Source of the DNA: Paratinospora sagittata
Taxonomy: Eukaryota; Streptophyta; Magnoliopsida; Ranunculales; Menispermaceae
Assembly: GCA_035771175.1 (NCBI GenBank)
Contig: CM069593.1
Span: 22,718,456 to 22,782,455, forward strand
Length of the DNA: 64,000 nucleotides
Reading direction: 5' to 3'
The position numbers and the translations under genes were made by a program. Positions within the stretch are counted from its first letter, which is position 1; each line of letters opens with the position of its first letter. Positions 1 through 11,190 of this stretch are shown here, piece after piece. The notes under the pieces are model-generated. The model did no database searches and was not told where the DNA came from. It saw nothing but the letters and a program-made list of their open reading frames with translations.

Positions 1-124
1 TTAGTGAATTACGTGTATGTCTTAAAGGACGAAGGCTGACAGAGTATCGTATACGTCTAAGTAAGGCGTATATGGTATTCTAGGCCAGTCATGGCGTCAC
101 CCTACGGAGGGGGGGTCTGTGACA
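1..124 (+). repeat. 3' end of a 5' LTR (window-truncated)
   Basis: The first 124 bases end in TGTGACA and are followed after four bases by a tRNA-iMet-like primer site. This is the junction of a 5' LTR with the internal region of a plus-strand LTR retrotransposon. The rest of the LTR lies outside the window, so family and length cannot be judged. The GC-rich end resembles that of large Ty3/gypsy LTRs. Confidence 0.7.
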
Positions 125-128
125 AGAT

Positions 129-140
129 TGGTATCGAAGC
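129..140 (+). other. Primer binding site, initiator-Met tRNA type
   Basis: TGGTATCGAAGC differs from the canonical plant PBS TGGTATCAGAGC at two adjacent positions and lies four bases after the LTR end. It marks where minus-strand cDNA synthesis would start in the plus-strand element. Confidence 0.65.
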
Positions 141-332
141 AAAGGTTGTTGATCGAATGTTAAAATTGTTAGGTTTTAAAACCCTTAAAAAGGTAAAAGC
201 CTTATTATGCTATGTTTTTATGTATGGGTATATAGTAGGGGTAGTTAGAATATGAAGAATATCATGATCAATTGATTAATGATCTTTTGTATATGTGATT
301 TTCAAATCGAAAATAGATAATCAAGAAAGATC

Positions 333-426
333 ATGGATCCAACTGATCAAGAAAGGATCAGAAGGTTGGAAGAATTAATGGCTGCCCAAAATCAGCAAAT
401 TGCCCAACTAATAGAACTAGTGGCAA
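333..426 (+). pseudogene. Truncated gag start of a plus-strand LTR element
   Basis: An ATG at 333 opens a frame beginning MDPTDQERIRRLEELMAAQN, a heptad-rich, Q-rich start typical of Ty3/gypsy Gag, about 190 bases after the primer site. The homology stops near 426. The following bases match the antisense strand of a different gypsy element; the same antisense sequence recurs at 35350-35751. The open frame running on to 800 is therefore a chimera: a real gag head followed by accidental antisense reading. Only about 31 codons belong to gag. Confidence 0.6.
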
Positions 427-1329
427 AGTCGATGCAAAGTCGTAACGAACCATCCTTTTTGCGAACAAACAGAACTGGAGCGCCCCAGGGTGATGAACTT
501 TTTCTGATGAAGCCTTTACTCTCTAATTCCTTCAGTTGTTTGTCCAATTCGACTAGCTCGACATTTGACATTCTGTATGGTGGAATTGAGATAGGCCCGG
601 TCCCATGTATGAGATTGATTTCAAAATCGAATTCCCTACCCGTAGGTAGACCAGGAAGGTCATTTAGAAAAACTTTTGGGAATTCAAATATTACCAGAAC
701 ATCGTGTACTTCAAGAGGGTACAGTGCTGGTGATTCATTTTCCTCACCAAGGGATAGAGCTCGAAGCTATGCCTTGAGAAGTGCAACAGTCGAGTTGTGA
801 ATTCATTTTCTTGTTCCCTGAATCTTGACAAACTCCCCCGTGGGCAAGGTTAACTGAACTTGCTTCTTCATACAATCGATCTTTGCATTCAGTGGTGCGA
901 GCCAGTCCATGCCGAGGATGATGTCAAAGTCTTCAATGTCCATCACAAAAAGATCTGCATATATTATCTATTCTGACATTCGAAGCTCACATCGAGATCA
1001 CTGCAAATTCACGTCAGTACTAGATCCTAAAGGTGATGTGACATGGATTGTGATTTCTATGGGTTCAGGATGCAACCCTATATGTCTTACTAATGCAGAC
1101 GATATAAAAGAATGCGTAGCACCTGAATCGAACAAGACATGCACCATTGTATTGAACAATGTAAATGTAACTTCGACTACATTGTTGTCTGGGAGGGGTT
1201 GTTGAGCGATGGCAAATGCTTTGCCCTGGTTCCGTTGCCCCTGGTTTTGCTGGTTCTGCCTGGGTTGGGCATTAGCAACAGGTGGTGCTTGTTGGACTGG
1301 AACAACGGGAATAGGTTGCTGAAGGTGCA
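427..1329 (-). pseudogene. Ty3/gypsy protease and start of reverse transcriptase (copy A)
   Basis: Read on the minus strand, this follows gag of copy A. The aspartic protease active site LFDSGATHSFI lies near 1110-1135 (Asp-Ser-Gly codons at 1121-1129). The downstream IILGMDWL block near 900-935 is the conserved C-terminal protease motif. The linker into RT follows and aligns with 35350-35751 in copy B. The sequence stops at 427, inside the first RT block (the LCID of LCIDYR). The RT core, RNase H and integrase are missing at this locus. Frames are broken by small indels. Confidence 0.75.
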
Positions 1330-2476
1330 GACATGCATTTCTTACATGGCCCTGCTGGCCGCAGTTCTAACACGTAAGCCTCTGCTGCTGATTGTGGTGC
1401 TGACCACCACCTCTGCCATTGTCGTTTCGATGACCTCCCCTGCCATTATGGCCTCCATGACCATGATTGCGAAAACCCTGATGGCCAGGGTTAGATGGTT
1501 CAGCCGTAGGTGTTGTGGCCTCATTCTTTTTAACAGGGGCTGGGAGGGCTGGGTTTTGATTATAGTACGGCTTCTTCTTGTTGCCCTGTTGCGAGCCCTG
1601 TTGGGAAAACGTTGCAGGCCGTTTCCCCCTATTCAGTCTCTGCTTCTGCACAATATTCTCCTGTTTAAAGCTCATGGCCTTGTCAACGACCTCCCTGTAA
1701 ATCTTGAGATCCAAGATCGACAAGGCTTGTCGAATGTCAGGACGAAGGCCATTGTAGAATTTCTCGGTCTTATCTTTCTCCGTTGAGATGGTGGAGAGAG
1801 AGTAGACCGATAATTCTTTAAACTTGCCAGCGTACTCCCTGACTGTCATGCCGCCTTGGTATAGTTTTGCGAACTCCTGGCGCTTCTGCCTCTTCACAGC
1901 GCCGGGGAAGTACTCATCAATAAATAGTTACTCGAATTGTTGCCAAGTCATGTCCGTAGTGTTGACTCTTGGGTCCTCCTTTACTGTTATCCACCATGTA
2001 TTTGCTCCACCAATAAGTTGGTAGGTCGCAAGTGGAATCTTTCGATCCTCATCGACTCCCATTGCATCGAGAACCTTCTTTGACTCATCCAGCCATTTCT
2101 GCACCTCTTCAGCATCAATGGTGCCAGCAAAAGTAAGAAGTTGTAGCCTCTTGTATTTCGTAATCTGGTCGATTTGAGTCTCTGACCCAAATCTCACAGG
2201 TGCCTGAACAGTGACAACCTGATTGGCCGCGGTCTCACGAACGACCATCTGAATAGTTACTTTCATCGCCTCGATAAATTCGGCGAATAAGACTTCCAAA
2301 CTCGAAGGCATGGCAAAGGGTATGGGTTGGGGTGGCACTGCCTGCCCAGACGTAGTGGCAGTGTCGGGTGTGGCCTGTGCTGTTGTTGGAGGTGGCGGTT
2401 CCTGGTTCTGTATCTCAGGAGGTGCCTCTTCGGTTGGACGGACTGTACGTGGCCTTCCTCTCTTCCTGGTTTGCAT
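1330..2476 (-). pseudogene. Ty3/gypsy gag (copy A)
   Basis: Likely start is the ATG at 2476 (MQTRKRGRPRTVR), preferred over the in-frame ATG at 2584 because it begins the basic, AT-hook-like head. The retrotransposon Gag core follows (FAGTIDAEEVQKWLDESKKV, then a YFPGAVKRQKRQEF segment), a Q/N/G/H-rich linker, and a CCHC zinc knuckle near 1335-1375 of form C-x2-C-x3-GH-x4-C. Two in-frame stops interrupt an otherwise single frame: a TAA near 1930, and a TAG in the zinc knuckle at about 1366. Gag would coat the RNA genome in virus-like particles. This copy is dead but only modestly decayed. Confidence 0.8.
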
Positions 2477-2584
2477 TTTCTCACTGGCAAGGAGAAAATA
2501 AAACCATGATTTAGGAACTGTAGCCAAGTATAATGTTATGGTATTCTTAGCAACAATTTCGAGAGTACTGCAATAAAAAATCAC

Positions 2585-3250
2585 CTATTTTTCTACGTAT
2601 AGTGTAAGGTTTTTCTTAAGGAATCAAAGAATCTTATGTGCCTCGTATGTTTGGCCATGGTGTAAAAACAAGGTTAGAATGTTTATATAATAAGTATAAA
2701 ACTTTGCAAGTATTACAAATGTTTTGGTTCTGGTTTTTGTGAACATACATATATATTTCATTGAAAATCCATACGAGTCATAAAAATTCTAAGATTTTCC
2801 TCGATAAGTATCCTGATCTAACGTTCTATCGCAATCTTATGTATTCAAACTCTTTTGCTTAGTCTTTTCGACTATTATCCAAATTCGTGTGTCCCATACC
2901 ACATGAATTTGGTAATAAGGGTGTCAACCAAGTTAAGTTGTATGAACATGGTCTCTATAAAACATCGGTTGAATAGTAGTTCACTAATAGTATCGTCCAA
3001 GTTTACTCGTCCCATACAGTGTAAACTTAGTGATAATGTTAGTAATGCAACTTTCTCCAATGTTTCTTTTCATATAAGGTCGTGGGTTTTCTTACTTCCA
3101 CATTTTATTTAGTATCCTGTAATTTTGTTGTGTCTCATACCACTCCAAAGTTAGTGATACAAAAGAAAGAATGGTTGTAAGTCGGCCCACCAAAGATAGT
3201 CTTAAACAAAACATTTTCATTCATATAAAAAAAAATTTACAATGCTAGTA
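2585..3250. repeat. Leader region with three degenerate ~119-bp tandem repeats
   Basis: Between gag and the upstream ORF cluster of copy A. Three units near 2880, 2999 and 3118 each contain a segment like TCCAARTTT, then GTCCCATAC, then AACTTAGTGATA. Spacing is about 119 bp with many substitutions. No coding sequence is supported. Confidence 0.5.
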
Positions 3251-3251
3251 A

Positions 3252-4839
3252 TCAATCATGATTTCCCTGCCTATTACCTCTCCTATTAGACCTCCTGCTA
3301 GGTACAAAAAGACTACTAGAAGAAGGTTGAGAATTTGCTCGTTGTTCTTCGACGTTTTGCATACGTGTTAACAAGGCATTTTGAGTCTCTTCTATCCAAA
3401 CAATACTAGTTACAATCATATTTAATTGCTCGAATGGGTTAGTCGATTGCCTCATCGATGGTTGATGGTTTGACTGTCCCATAGGTGGAGGGTAGGCCGT
3501 AGGCATTGGTGGAAAGTATTGGCCATACGACTGACTCATAGGTGAGGGGTAGTTGTTTTGATTGTATGGGGATCCCCTAACTGGAATCCCTTGGACATTT
3601 GGATATGCTTGGGTTGAAAAGTCTTGAAATAATGGGCTCATTGGAATGTCTTGTCTTCCATAATTTGGAGCTGCCCAATTATGTTGTTGTTGGTTCACAG
3701 AAACTTGTGGAACTGGCCGATACGGTACCTCAGGAGTTGGAAACCTTTGGCACGTAGTGTTGCCTTGAGTTGACATGTTCCAGGTAAGTGGATTTGCTAG
3801 AAAACTTTGTCTATCCTAATTTGGTTGAGGTTGATTTAGGTCGGCAAATAAATCTTCCTCAGAAAGCAGGTGCTCGGTTGGATCATTATTCGAGGCTGGG
3901 TTTGACGTAGGGTTCTGGTTTTGCTCGTTATTTGGTACCACATGAATCTTGCGTCGACTTTTTCGGTAACAACGTCCATATTCGTCTCTAATTCTTTCGC
4001 CATTTCCTCCTATAGTAGACCCGAATACTTCCTCGTTAGTTACCCCTCCACTTGTGACATATGTCTTAAAGATAGATGATGTTGTAACCGCCTCGGTGAT
4101 CTGCTTCGAAGACTCATCAAAAGTGTTGACGTTTGCCTCATATAGCATCTTCATGATCAAGACTTCGTAGCCGAGGGGATCCTTTCTTAAAGGGTTTTGA
4201 ATCACCCTCAACATTTGTTGGATGATGATGTGAGGTAGGGAGACCTTAATTTTTCTTTATGCAATATAACACAAGAAGTTGAGCCCTTGACATAGTGCTT
4301 CTAGTCCCCTTTTCTGGCAAGATGTTGCCGAATACGATCTTTCCAAGGCCGGCAAGAGATGGTATAAGGAGGTTGTTTGGGAGGTGGGTGTACGTTGATT
4401 GGGTGTACGGCTCTTTGGCGAGGGAATTGAACAACTGTTTGTTGGACTCTGCGATCTCTACAACTGTCTGGGGTTCGTGTGGATCAATGATTCTATCTTC
4501 AATTGGAATCTCCATAAGTCGTGCAATAATTTCGACGTTGATAGAAATCTTTGTTCCCCTGACCGTTGTCTCCAAAATAGAGCTGATCCCATCTTATTGA
4601 AGTCCTACGCAATTCATGGCTTCGTAGAAGGATTTCATCAAGTTGTAGGAGACGTGACCCTCAACTTTTGTTATATTCAACCACCCCAGTGTTGCGAGTT
4701 TTTTGTGAAGGATCGGACGGAGGCGGAGATCTCTATTGTCGATACTCCTCATAGTCATAACCTCCCTTTTGGACAATTCCTTGAGTCTAGTGGGAATTGG
4801 TTCCCTACTACCGGAAGTCGTTCCTTCACTTGAGGCCAT
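3252..4839 (-). pseudogene. Extra ORF region upstream of gypsy gag
   Basis: Four minus-strand open segments (4594-4839, 4246-4575, 3816-4214, 3252-3776) read as one broken protein. It starts MASSEGTTSGSREPIPTRLK at 4839. A middle part resembles the plant-transposon-protein domain often found in retroelement-derived ORFs (IPIEDRIIDPHEPQ, then LLIPSLAGLGKIVFGNILPE). A tail is rich in Gln, Pro, Tyr and Asn, with ATRMQ-like and RRSNRRGNRQGN basic ends. It lies between the primer site (5208-5220) and gag of the same-strand gypsy copy A. Function is unknown. It could be an ORF1-type protein as in Tat/Ogre elements, or material from a non-autonomous partner. It is broken by frameshifts and stops. 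Confidence 0.5.
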
Positions 4840-4959
4840 TCTTTTGCTGAAAGGAAAATAAATTTGTGAAAGACACAACATATATTCCTAACATTTTTAA
4901 GATTTATGCTTTGTCCGTTGGACAATATTTTCTATTTTTCTCATGATGTTTATGTCATC

Positions 4960-5160
4960 ATTTAATCCAAATTTTCAATTAGCAATATAATATATATATC
5001 TCATATATATACATAAATATATAGATATATATATTCAATCATAACTATATATATATTTGAATCTAAACTATATAGTTTTCTAGATATATATTTAATATAA
5101 ATCTCAACTATATATATATATATATATATATAGTTCTAGAGATATATATATATCTAACAA
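4960..5160. repeat. (TA)n-rich tract
   Basis: Long runs of TATATA with short interruptions in the 5' leader of gypsy copy A, including uninterrupted TA stretches near 5108-5132. No gene is seen. Confidence 0.8.
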
Positions 5161-5207
5161 ATAATTTCTTCCCCTAATTTGGTGGGCTTGGGTATGTCGT
5201 GGACCTT

Positions 5208-5220
5208 ACTCTCTGATACA
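5208..5220 (-). other. Primer binding site of gypsy copy A
   Basis: On the minus strand the LTR end (GGTGTGACA) is followed by TTTAAT and then TGTATCAGAGAG, close to the iMet-type PBS TGGTATCAGAGC. This fixes 5227-6597 as a 5' LTR and shows that the internal region runs toward lower coordinates. Confidence 0.65.
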
Positions 5221-5226
5221 ATTAAA

Positions 5227-6597
5227 TGTCACACCCCACCCGGACGCACCTAAATCGGTGGGACACTCACGGACGGGGCGCGAATGTATTATAACGATAA
5301 CTGAGTACGCGGAAGCACGATTAAGTACAAGTCTAATTTCATTAATTTAGAAATATATTTGTACATGAAATAGTTAAGGGAACATTCTCCCAAAATCTCC
5401 AATGAATAATACAAAGGATACAAAATGTAGGCCCAAAAACCTACACCCAGTCCACCCTAATCTCCTATGAAAAATTGGATAACAACGGGGTGAGCTACAC
5501 ACTTAGTGGGTAAAATAGTTCGTGAATATAACAATTAATAAGGCAAACTTCATAATCAAATATCTTAAATACATATCAGAGCATCATAATCAATCTAATA
5601 TGTATGTATGCATAACACCGTCTCGTATTGGTTTGATGACTGTACATCACCTGAGTTCACGTACAGATGTCCCTCCCCAGGAGTAGTCGGGTTCTCATTG
5701 TACGTCTCTCCTCAGGAACGATGCTCTGGATTCATGTACAGATGTCCCTCCCCAGGAGTAGCCAGGTTCTCATTGTACGTCCCTCTCCAGAGAAATATAA
5801 TGAATAGCGAACATCGCTTCTAACTATTCTATGAATCATAAACCACATACGTCCCCAGGTGGTGCTATGTATGATGCCAATGCATGAACTGGCCAGGTCT
5901 TTACTTTAACATTTAGACAGGATTTGGCAACGTCTAGTGATCCGTATCAGGGTCGGTATCACTACGTGCAAGGTTATGACATTCAGTATTACTTGTATAA
6001 GTTGATAGTTTTCAAATAAGACCAACCAGATCAGTCTCCAGTTGAGAGGTGAGACACGAGGTCTACTTAAATACCAATCATCTAGAGCAGCACGCTGCCT
6101 CCCATTCACTATTTAAAGTTACTGAGGACAAGACTGAGTCTGGTTGAGCCATATTGACCACTAATCCAGCATAACAACAGTGTAATACATGAACTCCAAA
6201 TATACAAGCATAAGTATGATAATATGAACATTATATGCAATAATGCATTGTAAATGAATATTAGACATAATGATAAATGAATGTAAACTTTAATAAAAGT
6301 TATAAGACACGCAAACCTATGTTTCGTTCCCACCTTCAGATAAAAACTCATTTCAGAACTGGTGCCTTTCCCTGGGCAGAACCGCGTTGCACCGCACAGA
6401 GAATCTCGGAAAGAGAGTCTCAAAAGAGAAGATAAAAACTCAAAATGAGTGAAAAAGATAAGGAAAATCACAAGGAGGAGTGATTTTGGTGTGAGAAATG
6501 AGGAGGGGGAGGGTTGTTTATATAGAAAATTTGCCCGAATGTTCAGGCGTTCTGCCCGAACAATTTTTTTTTTTTTGTGCAAATCTAGGATATTACA
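5227..6597 (-). repeat. 5' LTR of Ty3/gypsy copy A (1371 bp)
   Basis: It has TG...CA ends (TGTCACACC on the plus strand; ends GATATTACA) and aligns over its length with the LTR at 30703-32080. An internal tandem duplication of about 80 bp lies near 5655-5785 (ACAGATGTCCCTCCCCAGG repeated), and the sister LTR has the same arrangement at 31130-31260. No 5-bp target duplication is visible: TTAAA is on the left, and AACAA on the right. Confidence 0.8.
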
Positions 6598-7800
6598 AAC
6601 AAATTTTAGATGTTAAACCTCTAAAATAAAAGGCAAAAAAAACCTTTGTTTTTTCTTGTAGAAAAGGATGAACTACCAATATTAGGAATGGTTTATAACC
6701 TACCGAATTTGCATTAATCATCTATATGAAATAGATTTGGCACCACTCAAATTTAGTAAGTGATAATTATCATAAAAAAAAATTTAACCAAATATCGCAT
6801 ATTCACACATATAACAATTAATATTTTAATTTTTAATTTTTATAAAGGATAATAAATAATATTTTTAATATTTTTAAAAATGTAAATACTTTAAATAAAT
6901 AAAAGTAAGTATATTATAATATATTTAAATAAAAATTTTATGATAAAATAAAAATAAAAATAAATTAATTAATATTTATGATATAAATAAATCAATTAAT
7001 TAAAATTTTAATATATTTAAATAAAATTTATATTATAATAAATAATGTATTATTAAATAAAATATATTATTATAAAGCCTAATCAATATTCGATATAATT
7101 ATTATATAATAAATAAATATTTTAAGTTGAATTTAATTACTAATATGTTATATAATATATAAATAAAATAAATATATTTTGATGAAATAAATCAACTATG
7201 TTTATAGGAAGAAGTTGAGATTTTGAATAACAAAAGTTTTATCTCTAGAATAAAACTAAAATAAGGAGTTGGAGTATTAGTTACTAAATAATATGTTTAA
7301 ATAAGCTCTTATAAAGTAGAGTTTAAAAAAAATAGAGCTAATTTTTTTAGAGCTAAAAAAAGTAGAGTGGCCGAACAAAACCTAAAATGGAAATTACCAA
7401 CATCAAGATTAGTAAGACTGAGCATGAATATGTTTAATGCAATTTTAATGAAAGTAAAAATGGACAAAGAAACAAGAGAAATTGAAAGCCAAGAGACGTG
7501 ATGAATGAAAATTTTAGGCATATATTTGAGATCAATTATTTATCAAGAGAAAGAAATATGAGAAAGTGGGCTATAGAATTAAAGAAGGGTGAGTTAAGTG
7601 AATGAGTGTTTGTGAAATATTATATTGATAGACAAATTCCATTGAAGTTGAAAAAAGAATTTTATAAAACTAAAGGAGTCCAATCATGCTCTATAAAATA
7701 GAATGTTGAGTAATAAAGAAAAAAAACATGTTAACAAACTAAGTCTAATAAAAATGAAAATGTGAAAATGAATAATTCATGATAAAACATTCAAAGATAA
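6598..7800. other. AT-rich intergenic stretch, no gene seen
   Basis: Extremely A+T-rich, with many homopolymer and TAAATA runs between 6820 and 7200. Short open frames look random. The segment near 7305-7380 (AGAGCTAAAAAAAGTAGAGTGGCCGAACAAAACC) looks like a MITE end, but no partner end was found. Confidence 0.6.
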
Positions 7801-7808
7801 AGAGTTAC

Positions 7809-8250
7809 CTTCTCTTGCCGCCTCCGATGCCCTCTCGATCAAGATGGCTTCTTGTATCTCTTTCAGTACATCTGATATTGATGGTCTCATGATTCCATGT
7901 CGTTGAACACACAACATCGTTTTCTCGACTAGAATGTCCCCAATTTGAATGTGTGATTTTGCCTGTGATATCATCCAATCGGCATTAATGCTTGTAGTGG
8001 TCATATGCAATTTATACTAATATAAAGAGGATTCTTGGAAGTAGAATATATCCAGTATATGATGCCATACGGATAAAGAAAACGACTAAAAGAAAGAAAA
8101 ATAATCTGTGGGGTCCTACAGAATAAGATTTAGACAGACCCATTGAACAATGCTACGAACGCTGATGCCAAAGCTTTCGCTAGATAAAGCTTCTTTTCCC
8201 GAAATAAGCTCGAGGAGCATGACCCCAAAGCTGTAGATGTCACGCTTCTC
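7809..8250 (-). pseudogene. Malectin/LRR receptor-like kinase, C-terminal kinase exons
   Basis: Two minus-strand exons with usable GT-AG sites. The 8140-8250 exon encodes KRDIYSFGVMLLELISGKEA...SIVQW, which is kinase subdomain IX with the structural Asp of DxYSFG. The 7809-7962 exon continues in phase with AKSHIQIGDI and then CVQRHGIMRPSISDVLKEIQ, the subdomain XI Arg region. About 18 residues usually found between GDI and the MLCVQ helix are missing. The 5' side is cut exactly where a copia LTR begins (8251). By family knowledge these are plasma-membrane LRR kinases with malectin-like ectodomains. Here only a dead C-terminal remnant survives. Confidence 0.75.
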
Positions 8251-8509
8251 TGTAAATTGCAGAGTTACGTAAATAATTAACCATAGTTAGTTTTAGTTCA
8301 TGTACAGTTAGGTAACAAGATGTGAGTTAGTTTGTTTGCTGTACAGTTGTAACTATATTGGAAGTTTCTAGAGACTGGTTACTGCCATATAAACAGCCGT
8401 ATATACCTCTCATATTTATAATTGAAAGTCCCTCTTAATCTAGTCTTTTTCTCTGTCTTTCTCTTGCGTTTCATTTTCAGTCTTTCGATTCAGATCATAT
8501 ATCATAACA
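8251..8509 (+). repeat. 5' LTR of the copia element
   Basis: Starts TGTAAATTGCAG and ends CATATATCATAACA. Long blocks match the 3' LTR at 21981-22229 (for example AGCTGTACAGTTGTAAC-like and ATTTATAATTGAAA segments). The PBS begins at the next base. Small indels in the first 30 bases separate the two LTRs. Confidence 0.85.
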
Positions 8510-8521
8510 TGGTATCAGAGC
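8510..8521 (+). other. Primer binding site, copia element
   Basis: TGGTATCAGAGC exactly matches the plant iMet PBS and directly abuts the LTR end. Confidence 0.9.
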
Positions 8522-8556
8522 TCCAGTAGATCAGCAATGGCAAATCATATCTCTAT

Positions 8557-10113
8557 TGTTGCGTAAAATTATTGCTAAGTGTATAAGACCGTTAAAAAGT
8601 AATAAAGTAATAAATAGAGTATCGTTTCTACAAAAAATTGTTGCTGAATTTTTATGTTAAATATTAAAATTATTTCACCCTAATCTTATCTAAACGCCAA
8701 TTAAAATTCGTCGTAATCTAAACAATAAAGTTAAATCTAAAACAAATCAAAATCAAAGTAATCAGAATAATTAAAACCTAGAATTACAATATTTTCTTAT
8801 ATTTTAATTGAGTTTATCTAACTATTTTTTAATTAATTAATTAATTAAATTTTTTAACCAAGAGTCTAAATTATTTACAAGCCTCTTTCGATGGTCAAAC
8901 AAAAATGCATTGAGTAATTAAATCTCTATATTTTTATGAAATTTAAATTAAAACAAAATTCATTAAGATTATACTCTTCAATGGTTACACATGTCACATG
9001 AGTATATTTCTATCTCACATGAACTCAATAGCTTTCGCCTTTATGATCATATCTTATTTTAATTAAGTTCACAAATCTAAACTCCCTTTGTCAAGATCAT
9101 ATAGATTCAAAAAATCATCTAATTAGTGATCAAGTAATTAGAAGCATTAAGAACGTATTAAAATAAGCAACTCTAAATAATCAATTAAAATCTAAAATCA
9201 AACATAAAATTCAATATCCATATGATGAGATCCAATTGTAACTCTAGACAAACAACTTAGCTCAGTATTGAAATAGAAGAAAATATAAAAATATTGATGA
9301 ATATGTTGAATAGAAATAAGAAGAAACTAGAAAACCAATTGGAAGATGTTGAAGATGCTCCCTTGTTTTCAACTTCGCGTTCTTCGCCTCCTTCAATCCA
9401 ATTTTTTTCAGCTCGTTCTCCTCTCTCTTCTCTAGAAACCCTAAAAAATGGTCTATATAGAGCCACAATTCCATAGGAAGTCGCCCAAAAGAAGTCCAGT
9501 CTAACTAGGAAAGTTTGCAATAAAATTAGAAAGTTTCTATTTTGAATCACACATCCACTTTCTTCCTCGCCATTTTTCTTCTTGTTCTCCACTCCAAATC
9601 CCCCTCATACCCTCTCATCTTGTAGTATTTCAAGTAAGGAAGAAGTAGAAACAAACCACGTCCAATTTAGAGTTAAATTGAGAAAGTTATAGCCAAGATA
9701 CGAAAGTCGCGCATAATCGCCTTTTCTGGCGCCGCGGTGCCCAGTTACGACACTTTTGTGCATTTTTCTACTATTTTCTTCATTTCCCTTGTGGACTTAG
9801 CCAATTTTCTCCACTTTTTAACTTATTTTCTTCATGAATCATCATCTAGGCTTCTCATATATTGTGTCCATCGTTCATGCTCACTTCCACACATCTAAAT
9901 ACTTACAAAACAATGCAAAACAAATAATTAATTCACTTGAAACATAAATTGATCCAACTTATAAACTAACAAACCGAAAAATTACATAAAAACTAACTTT
10001 CACCTAAACTAACAAATGCATCAAAACTAACATAAACACACTAAACTAATGCATAAATCACCCTAAAACACCTATAATACCATCTTAAAACATGCCTAAA
10101 TAACCACTTATCA
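8557..10113. mobile_element. 1.56 kb insertion in copia gag (LTR-like, TG...CA)
   Basis: The gag frame opens at about 8536 (ATGGCAAATCAT), is interrupted near 8557 and resumes near 10114 (ATGAAGGTTCTTCT...). The inserted DNA begins TGTTGCGTAAAATT and ends CACTTATCA. It contains the TAGAGTATCGTTTCTACA segment and the AACATGCCTAAATAACCAC tail seen in a common plant LTR-like repeat. Flanks TCTAT and ACTGT could be a decayed 5-bp duplication (3 of 5 match). Open frames inside it (such as 9257-9592) have no recognisable product. A solo LTR or non-autonomous element is likely. Confidence 0.5.
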
Positions 10114-11190
10114 ACTGTCAATCATGAAGGTTCTTCTACCTCTGGTTCAAAATCCAAGTTCATCTCGTTCAAATCTTCTCTTTCAACTCAATTAGATAAC
10201 AACTATCTTCTTTGGTGCAAACAAGTTTTGTCCATGATCAAAGGCCATAATCTTCAGTCGTTCCTCAATGATACTAAATCTCCACCAAAGTTTCTTGATC
10301 CAAATGATGAAGAAAATGATGAAATCAATCTTGCATATGCTGACAAAGGCAGGATCAATTGCTTCTTTCTTGGCTCTTATCCTCTATGTTTGAGGCTATG
10401 CTTCCAAGAATAGTTGAATGCGACACTACACATCATGTTTGGAAAACTCTTGAAACATACTTTGCTTCTCAAATCCATTCAAAGATCTCACAGTATAAAA
10501 CACAGCTTCAAAGCATCAAGAAGGACTCTCTGTCTATTAATGAATATCTTCTCAAGATTCGTTACTCTGTAAACTTGCTCTCCTTGGTTGGTAACTTTCT
10601 TACTCCTACACAACACATTGATGCCATCTTTGATGGCTTGTCTTCTGATTATGATACTTTTATTCTTACAATTGAAACACTTACTACTGAGTATTCTGTT
10701 GATGAAATTGAATCCATGCCCCTGGCATTTGAAGCACGTCTTGATAAGAATGCAAAACTTCTTGATTCTGCACAAGCTCATTTTACTTCAATGCCTGGTC
10801 GCAAATTTATGCATCAGTCGACTGAATCTCATGTGCCTTTTCGTCCATCTAATAATTTTCAGTCACTTGCATTTGGTTCGAATGTTTCTTTTGGCAGAGG
10901 ATTTTCCTCTAAGCCTCCATTTCCTAGAGGAGGATTTGCAAGATCACATGCTCCTCGTGCTCATTCTCCAAATCTTGGTTATTGGAATCAATCCAAACCA
11001 CAATGTCAGTTATGTGGTCATTTTGGACACGTTGTGGTGAACTGCTACTATAGATTTGGTCGATCATTTCACGGTCTTACACAGGCTCATAATTTGCAGC
11101 TGCAAAGTCCAAATACTGATTATTCTTCATCTCAGCATGTAGCACAAAATTTTTTATCTTTTGATTCTTCTATTAGCAATTCGGCTTCAA
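10114..11190 (+). pseudogene. Copia gag, main part
   Basis: Codes for the UBN2-type Gag region: NNYLLWCKQVLSMIKGH, then FEAMLPRIVECDTTHHVWKTL, then SINEYLLKIRYSVNLL and IDAIFDGLSSDYDTFI. It ends with a CCHC zinc knuckle at about 11005-11045 (CQLCGHFGHVVVNC). The frame shifts near 10360-10410, so two overlapping frames are needed. Gag binds element RNA and forms particles. The original N-terminus is separated by the insertion at 8557-10113. Confidence 0.8.

Noticed and set aside
333..800. 155-codon plus-strand ORF as one gene
   Set aside because: Only the first 31 codons resemble gag; the rest is antisense of a gypsy protease/RT linker also found at 35350-35751.
1139..1786. 215-codon plus-strand ORF
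   Set aside because: It lies antisense to gag/protease of gypsy copy A, which has recognisable motifs on the minus strand.
5227..6597. Solo LTR with target duplication
   Set aside because: A PBS follows it on the minus strand and flanks do not match (TTAAA versus AACAA), so it is the 5' LTR of copy A.
9257..9592. 111-codon minus-strand ORF
   Set aside because: Low-complexity reading of an inserted repeat, with no recognisable domain.
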